From positions 507,375 to 571,374 of the forward strand of contig NZ_KE386627.1 in NCBI RefSeq assembly GCF_000428125.1: a stretch of 64,000 nt of DNA, read 5' to 3'. Positions 6,684 through 13,395 of the stretch are shown here, piece after piece. A model generated the notes under the pieces. It was not told the origin of the DNA, made no database searches, and saw only the letters and a program-made list of their open reading frames with translations. Position numbers and translations under genes: made by a program. Numbering within the stretch: the stretch's first letter is position 1; each line of letters begins with the position of its first letter. The DNA comes from Bacteroides graminisolvens DSM 19988 = JCM 15093. Lineage in GTDB: Bacteria > Bacteroidota > Bacteroidia > Bacteroidales > Bacteroidaceae.

Positions 6684-8792
6684 TTATTCATTTCCTTCCC
6701 AAAATAATTCTTGATCTTCCTCTTTGGGCAGCCAACAATCGGTGTTAAACTTTACGTTAGTGACGCGCATCTCCGGGCTACCGGCCGTGGGGTCTTCATC
6801 GCACAGGCTGTAGCGGCCGTTGGTTGGGTTGAACACCAGCGGCACCATGCCGGGCTGACCGAGGTTGCGGAACTTCACCTTCTCCACGTAGATGTGCACC
6901 ACATCGGGCATGCGCTCCACCACCAAGCCGAAGTCGCACTTGTTGAAGAAGGCGGCCGAGCCGTTGATGTCGTACAGCGTGGGGCGATCGGGGCTGCCCG
7001 TGCGGGCATCGCGGTTCATCTTGCGGGGGTGCGCCACCAGAATTACGAGGCAGTCGTTGAGCACGGCAAAGTTGGTGAGCTTGTCAAGAAAGTTGTCGAT
7101 GTACTGCGTTTCGCTCATGCCGGGCGGAATCTGGTGCTCCATGCGGTTGTAGGGGTCGATCACGAGGATGCGGATGCCTTTGCGACGCACCAGCTGACGG
7201 GCTTTCTCGAGTACCGTATCTACACAGAAATCGGCTTTGGGAATGATGTGACACACGTTGTTGCCCATGAAGTTTTGCACCCTGCGATACAGCTCGGGAC
7301 CGGTGCACTGGGGCGAGAAGCGCTTGCCGCTCACCTTCTCGAACAGCTTGCGGAGGTGGTACACCAGCGGCACGTTTTCGGGACTGAAGTAACCAATTTT
7401 CCAACTGTGATGCAGGCAGAGACGAAGCACCATTTCATCAACAAACTCGGATTTTCCTTGTCCCGGTACACCCGTCACCACACAAAGGCGCTTGGTTTCG
7501 AAAGTGATGAAGTTGTCGAGTGCCGTGAGTCCGGTAGGCGCACCCTGCTCAAATCCGTTGTTAAAAAATGCCAGCAGCTCATCACTCACATCGTGTGCGG
7601 TGTACACATCTTCGAGAGGCACCTCGGGGGCATCCTCCAAAGCCTGTGCCAGCGAATCGACACCAAACTTCAGCAGGTGCTCGTTGGCATCCTTGCAGCC
7701 CTCGCCAAAGTTGACAATGCGACATCGTTCCAACCCCAACCGACGCAAAAGTTCCTGTTGCAGCTGTCGGCCTTTTTCATCGGCATCCACAGCCAGGAAA
7801 ATCACCTCCTTGTCTTCGAAATGCGTCTCCACAAAACGATCCAGCCACGTGAGGTTGCTGCCGGCACCGTTGGGCACGCTCACCACATCCGTGCGGTCGA
7901 TGGCGAGGAACGAGAGCAGGTCGATTTCGCCTTCGGTGATGATGCACTGCGGGGTGCCCGCGATGCCGTCGATGTTGTACGGAATGAGTTCGGCACCGGT
8001 GATCAGTTTGAAATTCTTGCGCCCGTCGCGATATTTGGTGTTAATCAGCTCGTTTTCTTCAAAATAATTGAAACAGATGCAGTTCTCTTTCTTGCCCGTT
8101 TGCGGCATGAGTTCCTGCGAACTGCTGATTTTCATGTAAGCCACCGCCTGGGCAGGAATGCCCCGATCGTGCATCAGCCAGTGAAGGGCGGCATCTCTTG
8201 CTGCATCGGGGTTAGCGGGTGTTTCCGCCCCATTGGGAGGCGCAGCATCGGTAGCCTGAGTCACCGCAAAGGGTGGAGTTAACGGGGCGTTCACAGGGGC
8301 TTCATCGGTTGCATGACCGGAAACGGGCAGCGCTCCGAAGTTAGCGGGTGCCACTGCCTCATTGAGAAGCCCTGTAACAGTACCTTCAGCCACCTCAAAA
8401 GGCGGAGTAAGCGGGGCTTTCGGGGCGACTTCATCCGTAGCCTTGGCAGCCACGAGCAGCGTTCCGGGAATGGGTCTGCTGGTAAACGTGGGTTGCTTCT
8501 TCGGCACCCTATTGGCAGGGGGCGGCACTTGCCCACCCCACGGGCTCTTAGGCACACGACTTGCACCGCTGTTGTAACCGTAAGTATTGTTAATTTTGAA
8601 ACGGTTACTGAAATCTTCCGCCTTGCCACTGGTGCCACAATAATGGCAATGATACAGCCCTGTACCGAGATTTACACTGAGCGATTTGTCGCGTTTATTC
8701 GTCCGCCTGTCATGGCAAAACGGACATTTTACTTTCATTTTTCCGCTTGTGCGGCCATTTACATCAATTCCGAGTTTACTAAAGTCAAACAT
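6684..8792 (-). CDS. Primase-helicase with CHC2 zinc finger, Toprim and DnaB-like (Twinkle-type) domains
   Basis: The 702-residue protein starts MFDFSKLGIDV. A zinc finger with C23, C26, C49 and C52 is the CHC2 primase type. A Toprim domain follows (ITEGEID at about 286-292, acidic pair at about 336-338). A RecA-like DnaB helicase domain has Walker A GVPGQGKS (441-448) and Walker B ILVIDPYN (about 545). A proline/alanine-rich linker at about 118-184 contains a duplicated block. I chose the start at 8792 because the longer frame runs through a noncoding repeat array. The architecture fits phage or plasmid primase-helicases that start and unwind replication forks. It follows the DUF4373 gene on the same strand, as in other Bacteroides cassettes. 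High GC compared with the genes inserted nearby. Confidence 0.9.
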   Translation of the reverse strand: MFDFSKLGIDVNGRTSGKMKVKCPFCHDRRTNKRDKSLSVNLGTGLYHCHYCGTSGKAEDFSNRFKINNTYGYNSGASRVPKSPWGGQVPPPANRVPKKQPTFTSRPIPGTLLVAAKATDEVAPKAPLTPPFEVAEGTVTGLLNEAVAPANFGALPVSGHATDEAPVNAPLTPPFAVTQATDAAPPNGAETPANPDAARDAALHWLMHDRGIPAQAVAYMKISSSQELMPQTGKKENCICFNYFEENELINTKYRDGRKNFKLITGAELIPYNIDGIAGTPQCIITEGEIDLLSFLAIDRTDVVSVPNGAGSNLTWLDRFVETHFEDKEVIFLAVDADEKGRQLQQELLRRLGLERCRIVNFGEGCKDANEHLLKFGVDSLAQALEDAPEVPLEDVYTAHDVSDELLAFFNNGFEQGAPTGLTALDNFITFETKRLCVVTGVPGQGKSEFVDEMVLRLCLHHSWKIGYFSPENVPLVYHLRKLFEKVSGKRFSPQCTGPELYRRVQNFMGNNVCHIIPKADFCVDTVLEKARQLVRRKGIRILVIDPYNRMEHQIPPGMSETQYIDNFLDKLTNFAVLNDCLVILVAHPRKMNRDARTGSPDRPTLYDINGSAAFFNKCDFGLVVERMPDVVHIYVEKVKFRNLGQPGMVPLVFNPTNGRYSLCDEDPTAGSPEMRVTNVKFNTDCWLPKEEDQELFWEGNE
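8241..8441 (-). repeat. Duplicated block in the primase linker
   Basis: Two copies of an ATDEx(2-4)APLTPPFxV-type block are encoded about 130 bp apart in the flexible linker between zinc finger and Toprim domains. The DNA copies are diverged. Confidence 0.6.
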
Positions 8793-8856
8793 AATTACTG
8801 TATTAAAATTTAAATTCACAAAGGTTTGAGCGATGTTTTCGCCCATGCTGCCCATT

Positions 8857-8931
8857 GCCCCGAGCAATTTGAAATCTGCCCCGAGCAATGGAAGCAATTG
8901 CCCCGAGCAGTTGGGTGGATTGCCCCGAGCA
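8857..8931. repeat. Four-copy phased decamer repeat (GCCCCGAGCA), locus 1
   Basis: Identical GCCCCGAGCA units start at 8857, 8878, 8900 and 8922, so the spacings are 21, 22 and 22 bp. The array lies between the DUF4373 stop (8953) and the primase start (8792). On the gene strand each unit reads TGCTCGGGGC, and most are flanked so that ATTGC and GCAAT could form tiny hairpins around a TCGGG loop. A related four-unit array with the same spacings lies at 39408-39482. Confidence 0.85.
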
Positions 8932-8952
8932 ATTTGTTGTCGTGCAGGCAAG

Positions 8953-10317
8953 CTAATATTCCCAGCAGAGCTTTCTTTCATCCCACACCGAAGTCACGGC
9001 CGGACGAGGCGGCGCTCCCTCGGGAATGGTCAATCCGCAGTACGTTCGCTGTCCGTCGACCAGCTGCTCAAAGCGGTAAACATCCGTGGCAGCGGCCTTT
9101 TCAATCACCTCTCGCAAGTGCTTGTTCGTGATGCTGCCCTGACGAATGTAGTTGCTGAAGTACGACTTCACATCGCGCAGCGAACAGATCGTAACCTCCG
9201 TTCCCTGCCTGAGTACGTGCTCCCTGAATGTCTTGGAAATAACTTCCAGATACGGCAGGAAAGCACCACCCAAACCCGAATGCATCGCCTGAAGCTCCAG
9301 CCACGAACGCTCCCCTAGCGCTTCGTTCAGCCAACCCTCCCAAGAAGAAGATTGGCTGCCGCTGCTGCTGCTTTCTTTTTCAGAAGCGGTAGCTTCTTTT
9401 TCTTTTCTCTTAATTTCTACTATCCTTTTCTCTACTATTCTATCCTCTTCTAGAGATGCCTTTGCAACACGCTCATTATCAGCTAGTTGCAAAGGCGTAT
9501 TTTCGACGTTTTTTGCACTGTTTTTTTCGTTTGTTTCTGTTTTTTGTGCAGCAGAAAACGATGAATTTGTGTTGTTGTTAACGGGTTCTTGGGGCATCGT
9601 TTTTTCGGTTGGCGGAACTGTTTTTTCAGTTGGCGAAACCGATTCTTGTGTTGTTGGCTGAACCGTTTCGTTAGTTGGCGGAAGAGCCGTTTCTTCAGTT
9701 TGAGGAACAGCCTTGCTGGTTGGTGCAACGGTTTCACGGGTTTGAGGAACGGCTTCATAAGTTGGTGGAACCATTTGTTGAGTTGGCGAAACAGTTTCGC
9801 AGGTTGGTTGAGAAGCCGTTTCCCCGTTTGGTGAAACAGCCTCGCTGGTTTCCGAAAAGCAGTCAGCCTCACCCACCGGTTTTGCAACAACGGGGCGAAC
9901 GGGGTTAGATGACCCACGTGTTCTCCGGCTTGCTGTTGGCGGGGTACCATTGCCCGCTTGTTGGGCAGCCAATTTGAGGGCTTCTTTTTCCGCTTTGGCA
10001 TCACGTGCCTTTCTCTTATTTTCCAACGGCTTCATTCGTTGCTGCAAGCCCTGAGAGGTGAAGCGTCCGTCGTCCGTCAGTACAAATAAGCCGTAATTAC
10101 AAACTATTTCTTCCACCCATTGAGTGAATTTGCCCAATTGTTTGGCCAAAGATGGTAACAAAGACAGTGGCATGTAGTAATCGCTTTGCTCGCGAAGATA
10201 TTCCAACAGCACCCAGTAGGCTCCGTAGCCTTCCAAACCTTTGTCGGCAGTAAGGGAAAGCATCTTGGCATTGTTACGCGCGCAGCAATCGTGAAGGAAA
10301 TATTGACTATTTTTCAT
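8953..10317 (-). CDS. DUF4373-family (Lin1244/Lin1753-like N-terminus) protein with variable heptad-repeat linker
   Basis: The 454-residue protein begins MKNSQYFLHDCCARNNAKM and continues LTADKGLEGYGAYWVLLEYLREQ, the DUF4373/Lin1244-like winged-helix type domain seen in phage and mobile-element replication proteins (residues 1-100). A charged helix (about 100-120) follows, then a serine/threonine/proline-rich repeat region (about 158-242), a basic segment (KRIVEIKRKEKEA), and a conserved C-terminal domain (WLELQAMHSGLGGAFLPYLEVI ... DVKSYFSNYIRQG). It is probably a replication initiator or loader working with the primase-helicase encoded next; this is inference from gene order. The repeats are likely to vary in number between strains. 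The start at 10317 is the family start. Confidence 0.8.
   Translation of the reverse strand: MKNSQYFLHDCCARNNAKMLSLTADKGLEGYGAYWVLLEYLREQSDYYMPLSLLPSLAKQLGKFTQWVEEIVCNYGLFVLTDDGRFTSQGLQQRMKPLENKRKARDAKAEKEALKLAAQQAGNGTPPTASRRTRGSSNPVRPVVAKPVGEADCFSETSEAVSPNGETASQPTCETVSPTQQMVPPTYEAVPQTRETVAPTSKAVPQTEETALPPTNETVQPTTQESVSPTEKTVPPTEKTMPQEPVNNNTNSSFSAAQKTETNEKNSAKNVENTPLQLADNERVAKASLEEDRIVEKRIVEIKRKEKEATASEKESSSSGSQSSSWEGWLNEALGERSWLELQAMHSGLGGAFLPYLEVISKTFREHVLRQGTEVTICSLRDVKSYFSNYIRQGSITNKHLREVIEKAAATDVYRFEQLVDGQRTYCGLTIPEGAPPRPAVTSVWDERKLCWEY
9592..9846 (-). repeat. In-frame heptapeptide repeat region of the DUF4373 gene
   Basis: About twelve imperfect 21-bp units encode the 7-residue pattern (E/K)-(T/A)-V-x-P-T-x, for example ETVSPTQ, ETVAPTS and KTVPPTE. 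The period is 7 residues almost throughout, with two one-residue insertions. Confidence 0.85.
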
Positions 10318-10370
10318 GTTTAAAGGATTTAATTATTTTCATTGGCGCAAAGAAAAGAAGTTATTTTCAT

Positions 10371-10400
10371 ATAAGTGCCGGACAAAAGTCCGGCACTTAT
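10371..10400. promoter_or_regulatory. Perfect 13-bp hairpin in a divergent intergenic region
   Basis: ATAAGTGCCGGAC (10371-10383) and GTCCGGCACTTAT (10388-10400) pair perfectly around an AAAA loop, followed by a T-run. It has the shape of a plus-strand terminator, yet it lies between two divergent genes (DUF4373 at 10317 and the HTH-like gene at 10448) where no plus-strand transcript should end. It may be an attenuator or an operator. Confidence 0.65.
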
Positions 10401-10415
10401 CATTTTTTAAAAAAT

Positions 10416-10423
10416 TATTTTTG
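10416..10423 (+). promoter_or_regulatory. Candidate -7 box for the HTH-like gene
   Basis: TATTTTTG matches TAnnTTTG and lies 25 bp before the start codon at 10448. No convincing -33 box is present; the hairpin at 10371-10400 occupies that place. Confidence 0.4.
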
Positions 10424-10447
10424 CAGCAAACAACCAATTATATAATA

Positions 10448-10840
10448 ATGACTAACAGAAAAAAGAACAAGAAACAAGATCTCGAGACTAGGCTTTATAA
10501 CAACACGGTAAATGTAGCATTGTACCTAATATATAGGCTTTCAAAACACGCTTCACTCTCCATGCGCGAGATAGAACTAAGGTGCGGAACTAGTAGTAAA
10601 TCAATACGCAAAACCCAGAAAGGAGTATCTCCCAGCCTCAAAACTATTCATAAAAATATAAATTGCTGCCTCAGTGAAATGAAATACGACTTCATTTTAC
10701 ACAAATTGGCACGCATTATTTCAAAAGTAATCAGCGAGGATAAAAATCTCGTTTTCATGGTGGTAGATGATGATGAGCTGGAAAAATATCCGGAGTCGCA
10801 AATCATTTTGAAAAAGAAGAGGAAAAGAAGGAGGAGATAA
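10448..10840 (+). CDS. Small putative DNA-binding protein (helix-turn-helix-like), very basic C-terminus
   Basis: The 130-residue protein starts MTNRKKNKKQDLETRL. The stretch SMREIELRCGTSSKSIRKTQKGVSPSLKTIHKNI (about residues 41-75, given here as two overlapping helices around a CGTSSKS turn) resembles an XRE-type helix-turn-helix. The C-terminus ends in nine almost purely basic residues (KKKRKRRRR). I do not recognise a named family. I chose the start at 10448 rather than 10316, because the upstream frame runs through a hairpin and promoter-like DNA. The gene is AT-rich and stands alone, divergent from the DUF4373 gene. A regulator acting on the intervening hairpin is an attractive but unproven idea. 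Confidence 0.6.
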   Translation: MTNRKKNKKQDLETRLYNNTVNVALYLIYRLSKHASLSMREIELRCGTSSKSIRKTQKGVSPSLKTIHKNINCCLSEMKYDFILHKLARIISKVISEDKNLVFMVVDDDELEKYPESQIILKKKRKRRRR

Positions 10841-10894
10841 AATGTATTGCGTAAGAAAAAGATTCTTTAATTATATTATCATTCATATTTTTTA

Positions 10895-10902
10895 TACCTT
10901 TG
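10895..10902 (+). promoter_or_regulatory. -7 box upstream of the DUF2806/AbiJ-like operon
   Basis: TACCTTTG matches TAnnTTTG, 108 bp before the DUF2806 start. The surrounding 16 nt (a T-run, then ATACCTTTGA) is also found at 16182-16196 upstream of the dsrE pseudogene. The leader holds a 25-codon reading frame (10914-10991, starting MMSKKN) of doubtful reality. Confidence 0.45.
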
Positions 10903-11010
10903 AGGAAACAATTATGATGAGCAAAAAGAATATACAGTTTCAATACATCAGCTCACAAAAAAGATTCACCAAGATTAGAATAATTTATTAATAATAAATC
11001 TAAATACTAC

Positions 11011-11907
11011 ATGGGAAGTTTAGTAGACGTAAGTATTAACACCAACGGTATAGCCAAACTGGGAGAATTAATCTTAAACGCAGCAGGTATAACAGCTGCC
11101 GGCATAAAGAGAAACGCAGATGCTGAATGCTACAAGCGTCTATTAATGGCTAAAGCTGAAAACACAATAAAACAAGGAGATGATAATGCAATTGATAGAT
11201 TTATATATGCCCAAGCACATAAAAAATTAGATAACATCTTGCAGGTATCACAAAAGGCATTCAATGAATTCACTGATCAAGAAGAGGTTAGTTCTGAGAA
11301 AGTTGATCAAGACTGGGCCACTCGTTTCTTTAATATTGTTGAAGATATTTCAGATGAAGAGATGCAAAATTTGTGGGCGAAAATTTTAGCGGGCGAAATA
11401 AAACAGCCTAAATCATTTTCTCTCAGAACGCTAGAAGTATTAAGGAATATTTCTAAAGAAGAAGCAGAAGCTTTTATCAGAAATGCACCTTATTGTATTG
11501 ATGACTGTTTATGTGCTGAAGATAGAATGATCACAATTACAGATTATTTACTACTCATCGATGCAGGTTTAATTGCGCCTCATGAAGAACTCGCAATCAA
11601 TCCTGAAACCAATAAAGAAGAAAAATCTTATTCATTTAGATTAGGAGATAAAGCAATAAAGATAGAAGGGAATAAAAATACAATAATGCAAAGAGGTATC
11701 AAAATATACTCATTGACAAAAGCTGGAAATGAGTTAATCAAATTGTCAAATATTGAACCTAGTCAAAAATGCATTGATATTATTGTAAATATATACCGAA
11801 GCAACGGAGCCACAAGAATCACCGAACATAAAATCACAGCTATTAAAGGAAATGATTTTGATTTTGACGATAAACCAATAAAAGTTCACTTTGATAGTTC
11901 TTTGTAA
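11011..11907 (+). CDS. DUF2806 domain-containing protein
   Basis: The 298-residue protein has the DUF2806 core VDQDWATRFFNIVEDISDEE followed by MQNLWAKILAGEIKQP and SFSLRTLEVLRNISKEEAE, at about residues 105-155. The N-terminus (GIAKLGELILNAAGITAAG, about 13-31) is hydrophobic and might contact a membrane or pack in a helical bundle. The C-terminal part is mixed alpha/beta (DYLLLIDAGLI ... IYSLTKAGNELIKL), like a winged helix. The molecular function of DUF2806 is unknown to me. The gene is 22 bp upstream of an AbiJ-NTD4-like gene on the same strand, so the two are probably co-transcribed. The AT-rich composition and neighbourhood point to horizontal transfer, and a role in phage defence is inferred from the partner only. 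Confidence 0.8.
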   Translation: MGSLVDVSINTNGIAKLGELILNAAGITAAGIKRNADAECYKRLLMAKAENTIKQGDDNAIDRFIYAQAHKKLDNILQVSQKAFNEFTDQEEVSSEKVDQDWATRFFNIVEDISDEEMQNLWAKILAGEIKQPKSFSLRTLEVLRNISKEEAEAFIRNAPYCIDDCLCAEDRMITITDYLLLIDAGLIAPHEELAINPETNKEEKSYSFRLGDKAIKIEGNKNTIMQRGIKIYSLTKAGNELIKLSNIEPSQKCIDIIVNIYRSNGATRITEHKITAIKGNDFDFDDKPIKVHFDSSL

Positions 11908-11929
11908 TAACATTAATCATCATAATATT

Positions 11930-12754
11930 ATGGCACTATTTTCAGAAAGAAACGGGTATGTAAAAGTATCCGACGTAATAATCAAGGAAACCATCACTCC
12001 CGAAATAGAGAATGCGATCATCAATAAGTTAGAAGCTTGGAATGAGAATATATCTGGTAGAGTATTTCCCAATCCTTTCATTGAAATAGAAAGAGCAATA
12101 TGGACGTACTATTTAAATAAAATTACAACAGACTTCCTTTATGATTATGGAGAAGAAACAATATTATCAGAGATTTATATCAAAGAAAAGAAAAATGAAT
12201 GGTATAGAAAATTAGATTACTTAGAATTTTTTATTAGTACAGCAAATATTGTAGCTAAGGAATATACAAAGAGTTTATGCGATGGTATTAACCATGAATT
12301 TGAACGCCTTAATTATGCTTATAGGATTGTTGAGAACAAGATTATACCACTAACCTCAGAAGAAGAGATTAAAGCTATCGAAGTTGCATTAACCAATGAA
12401 AATGATAGTGTACGTTTCCATCTAAACAAAGCTTTGGAACTATTAGCTCAAAGGCCGGAAGGTGACTATCGCAACTCCATTAAAGAATCTATATCAGCTG
12501 TAGAGGCATTTATACGTGAAACAACAGGAGAAAAAGATCTAAAATTTAATATGTTAGCCCAAAAAGGCATAGAATTACCATCAGTGCTTAGACAAGCATT
12601 CGAAAAACTATACGGATACACCTGTGATAAAACAACCGGAATTCGGCATGCTCTTATGGATGATACGCACGTACCCGGAGCTGCTGAAGCTACGTTTATG
12701 ATTATATCGTGTAGCGCTTTCATTAATTACTTAACTGCTAAAAAGAATAAATAG
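11930..12754 (+). CDS. AbiJ-NTD4-like protein with HEPN-like C-terminal domain
   Basis: The 274-residue protein starts MALFSERNGYVKVSDVIIKE, the typical opening of the AbiJ N-terminal domain type 4 (about residues 1-110), found in abortive-infection proteins. The C-terminal half (about 155-274) has the helical layout RFHLNKALELLAQRPEGDYR, then NSIKESISAVEAFIRETTG, and the motif TGIRHALMDD with R239 and H240, as in HEPN-like or AbiJ C-terminal domains that may act as RNases. I chose the start at 11930 because it matches the family start and lies 22 bp after the DUF2806 stop. The stop codon directly abuts a dsrE gene fragment, marking a recombination junction. Together with DUF2806 this is a candidate two-gene defence operon; that role is inferred. 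Confidence 0.72.
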   Translation: MALFSERNGYVKVSDVIIKETITPEIENAIINKLEAWNENISGRVFPNPFIEIERAIWTYYLNKITTDFLYDYGEETILSEIYIKEKKNEWYRKLDYLEFFISTANIVAKEYTKSLCDGINHEFERLNYAYRIVENKIIPLTSEEEIKAIEVALTNENDSVRFHLNKALELLAQRPEGDYRNSIKESISAVEAFIRETTGEKDLKFNMLAQKGIELPSVLRQAFEKLYGYTCDKTTGIRHALMDDTHVPGAAEATFMIISCSAFINYLTAKKNK

Positions 12755-12840
12755 ACAAAGACACAGCATTGAACATGTTGTCAATGTACGTCACTAACTC
12801 CGTGAGCAAAGGTTGGTGGAAACACATCAATATAATATTG
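12754..12840 (+). pseudogene. Fragment of a dsrE-like gene (copy 1)
   Basis: These 87 bases translate as DKDTALNMLSMYVTNSVSKG plus WWKHINIIL and are roughly 86% identical by eye to 16262-16348 in the second dsrE pseudogene. The fragment begins at the last base of the AbiJ-like stop codon and lacks both the start and the 3' half of dsrE. It must be a remnant left by insertion or deletion. Confidence 0.8.
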
Positions 12841-12881
12841 CAACCAAATTTGTAGAATAGGATCAAGATAATACTATCTGA

Positions 12882-13250
12882 ATGAAAATAGTTATCAACA
12901 CAATTGCTGTTATTGTTCTTAGCGTGCAGTTCTTTTCCTTTGTTTTTAATGCTTTAAATCAGAAGAAACCGGAAAGTACCTTAGATTCTCTATGTAATTA
13001 TTTCAACGTCACAGCGTTGCTATGTTCACTATTATCGGTTGTCATTTTTATTGCTCTTTATAATTTCAACTCCAAATTTCTAAAAAAGAAATTGCTAAAT
13101 TATATCATGCTAATCATTGTTTTGCTTGGAATATATGTACATATAACACAGGTATTTGTGCTAAATGACTTCGTGTTGACATCATGTGTATTGTTGCTCT
13201 TTGATTATTATATCATGCGCAACATACTAAAGTCCTTTTCCATAGGGTAA
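12882..13250 (+). CDS. Small integral membrane protein, unknown function
   Basis: A 122-residue protein with four likely membrane segments at about residues 5-25, 43-65, 71-90 and 95-112 (for example IVINTIAVIVLSVQFFSFVF and LLCSLLSVVIFIALY). No family was recognised and no catalytic residues are apparent. It lies between a dsrE remnant and an ATPase gene in the AT-rich island and has no close co-directional partner. The start at 12882 follows an AT-rich leader without a clear ribosome-binding site, as is usual in Bacteroides. It might be a residual part of a mobile insertion. Confidence 0.55.
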   Translation: MKIVINTIAVIVLSVQFFSFVFNALNQKKPESTLDSLCNYFNVTALLCSLLSVVIFIALYNFNSKFLKKKLLNYIMLIIVLLGIYVHITQVFVLNDFVLTSCVLLLFDYYIMRNILKSFSIG

Positions 13251-13307
13251 ACGACTCTTTAAGATAAGACATATCTACTTTAGATATAGAAAAACTTTTA
13301 TTCTGCT

Positions 13308-13340
13308 TACAAAACAAAAAATTCCTATTTTTGTTTTGTA
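13308..13340. promoter_or_regulatory. Inverted repeat overlapping the -33 box of an ATPase gene
   Basis: TACAAAACAAAAA (13308-13320) and TTTTTGTTTTGTA (13328-13340) form a perfect 13-bp palindrome with a 7-nt loop. The right arm contains the TTTG of the promoter -33 element, so a bound repressor would block transcription. Confidence 0.6.
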
Positions 13341-13366
13341 GATAAAATAAAAGCATGCTATATTTG
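13335..13366 (+). promoter_or_regulatory. Promoter of the second DUF4143-type ATPase gene
   Basis: TTTG (13335-13338) and TATATTTG (13359-13366) are 20 bp apart, an almost ideal Bacteroidetes -33/-7 pair. The start codon is at 13396, 30 bp downstream. Confidence 0.7.
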
Positions 13367-13395
13367 CGCTATTGACAGAATAAAAACAGGAAGAT

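Noticed and set aside
6711..8282. 523-codon plus-strand open frame
   Set aside because: It is the antisense shadow of the GC-rich primase-helicase gene; composition is histidine/valine-rich noise and no domain is recognisable.
8857..8931. Short CRISPR array
   Set aside because: Repeats of 10 bp with 11-12 bp spacers are far too short, and no cas genes are present. The spacers are also partly shared between two loci.
8826..9131. Plus-strand frame with CPEQFEICPEQ-like repeats, and a similar peptide from 39194-39532 (SHEQFEICHEQ)
   Set aside because: The similarity comes from the decamer DNA repeat. Both frames run antisense over genes and have no start signals, so they are not proteins.
2871..10317. 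Complete prophage
   Set aside because: Only amidase, HU-like and replication-type genes are present; no integrase, capsid, portal, terminase or tail genes were found.
10914..10991. 25-codon frame (MMSKKN...) in the leader of DUF2806
   Set aside because: Too short to support, no family, and could be a remnant of the disrupted dsrE promoter region. Kept only as a note under the promoter.
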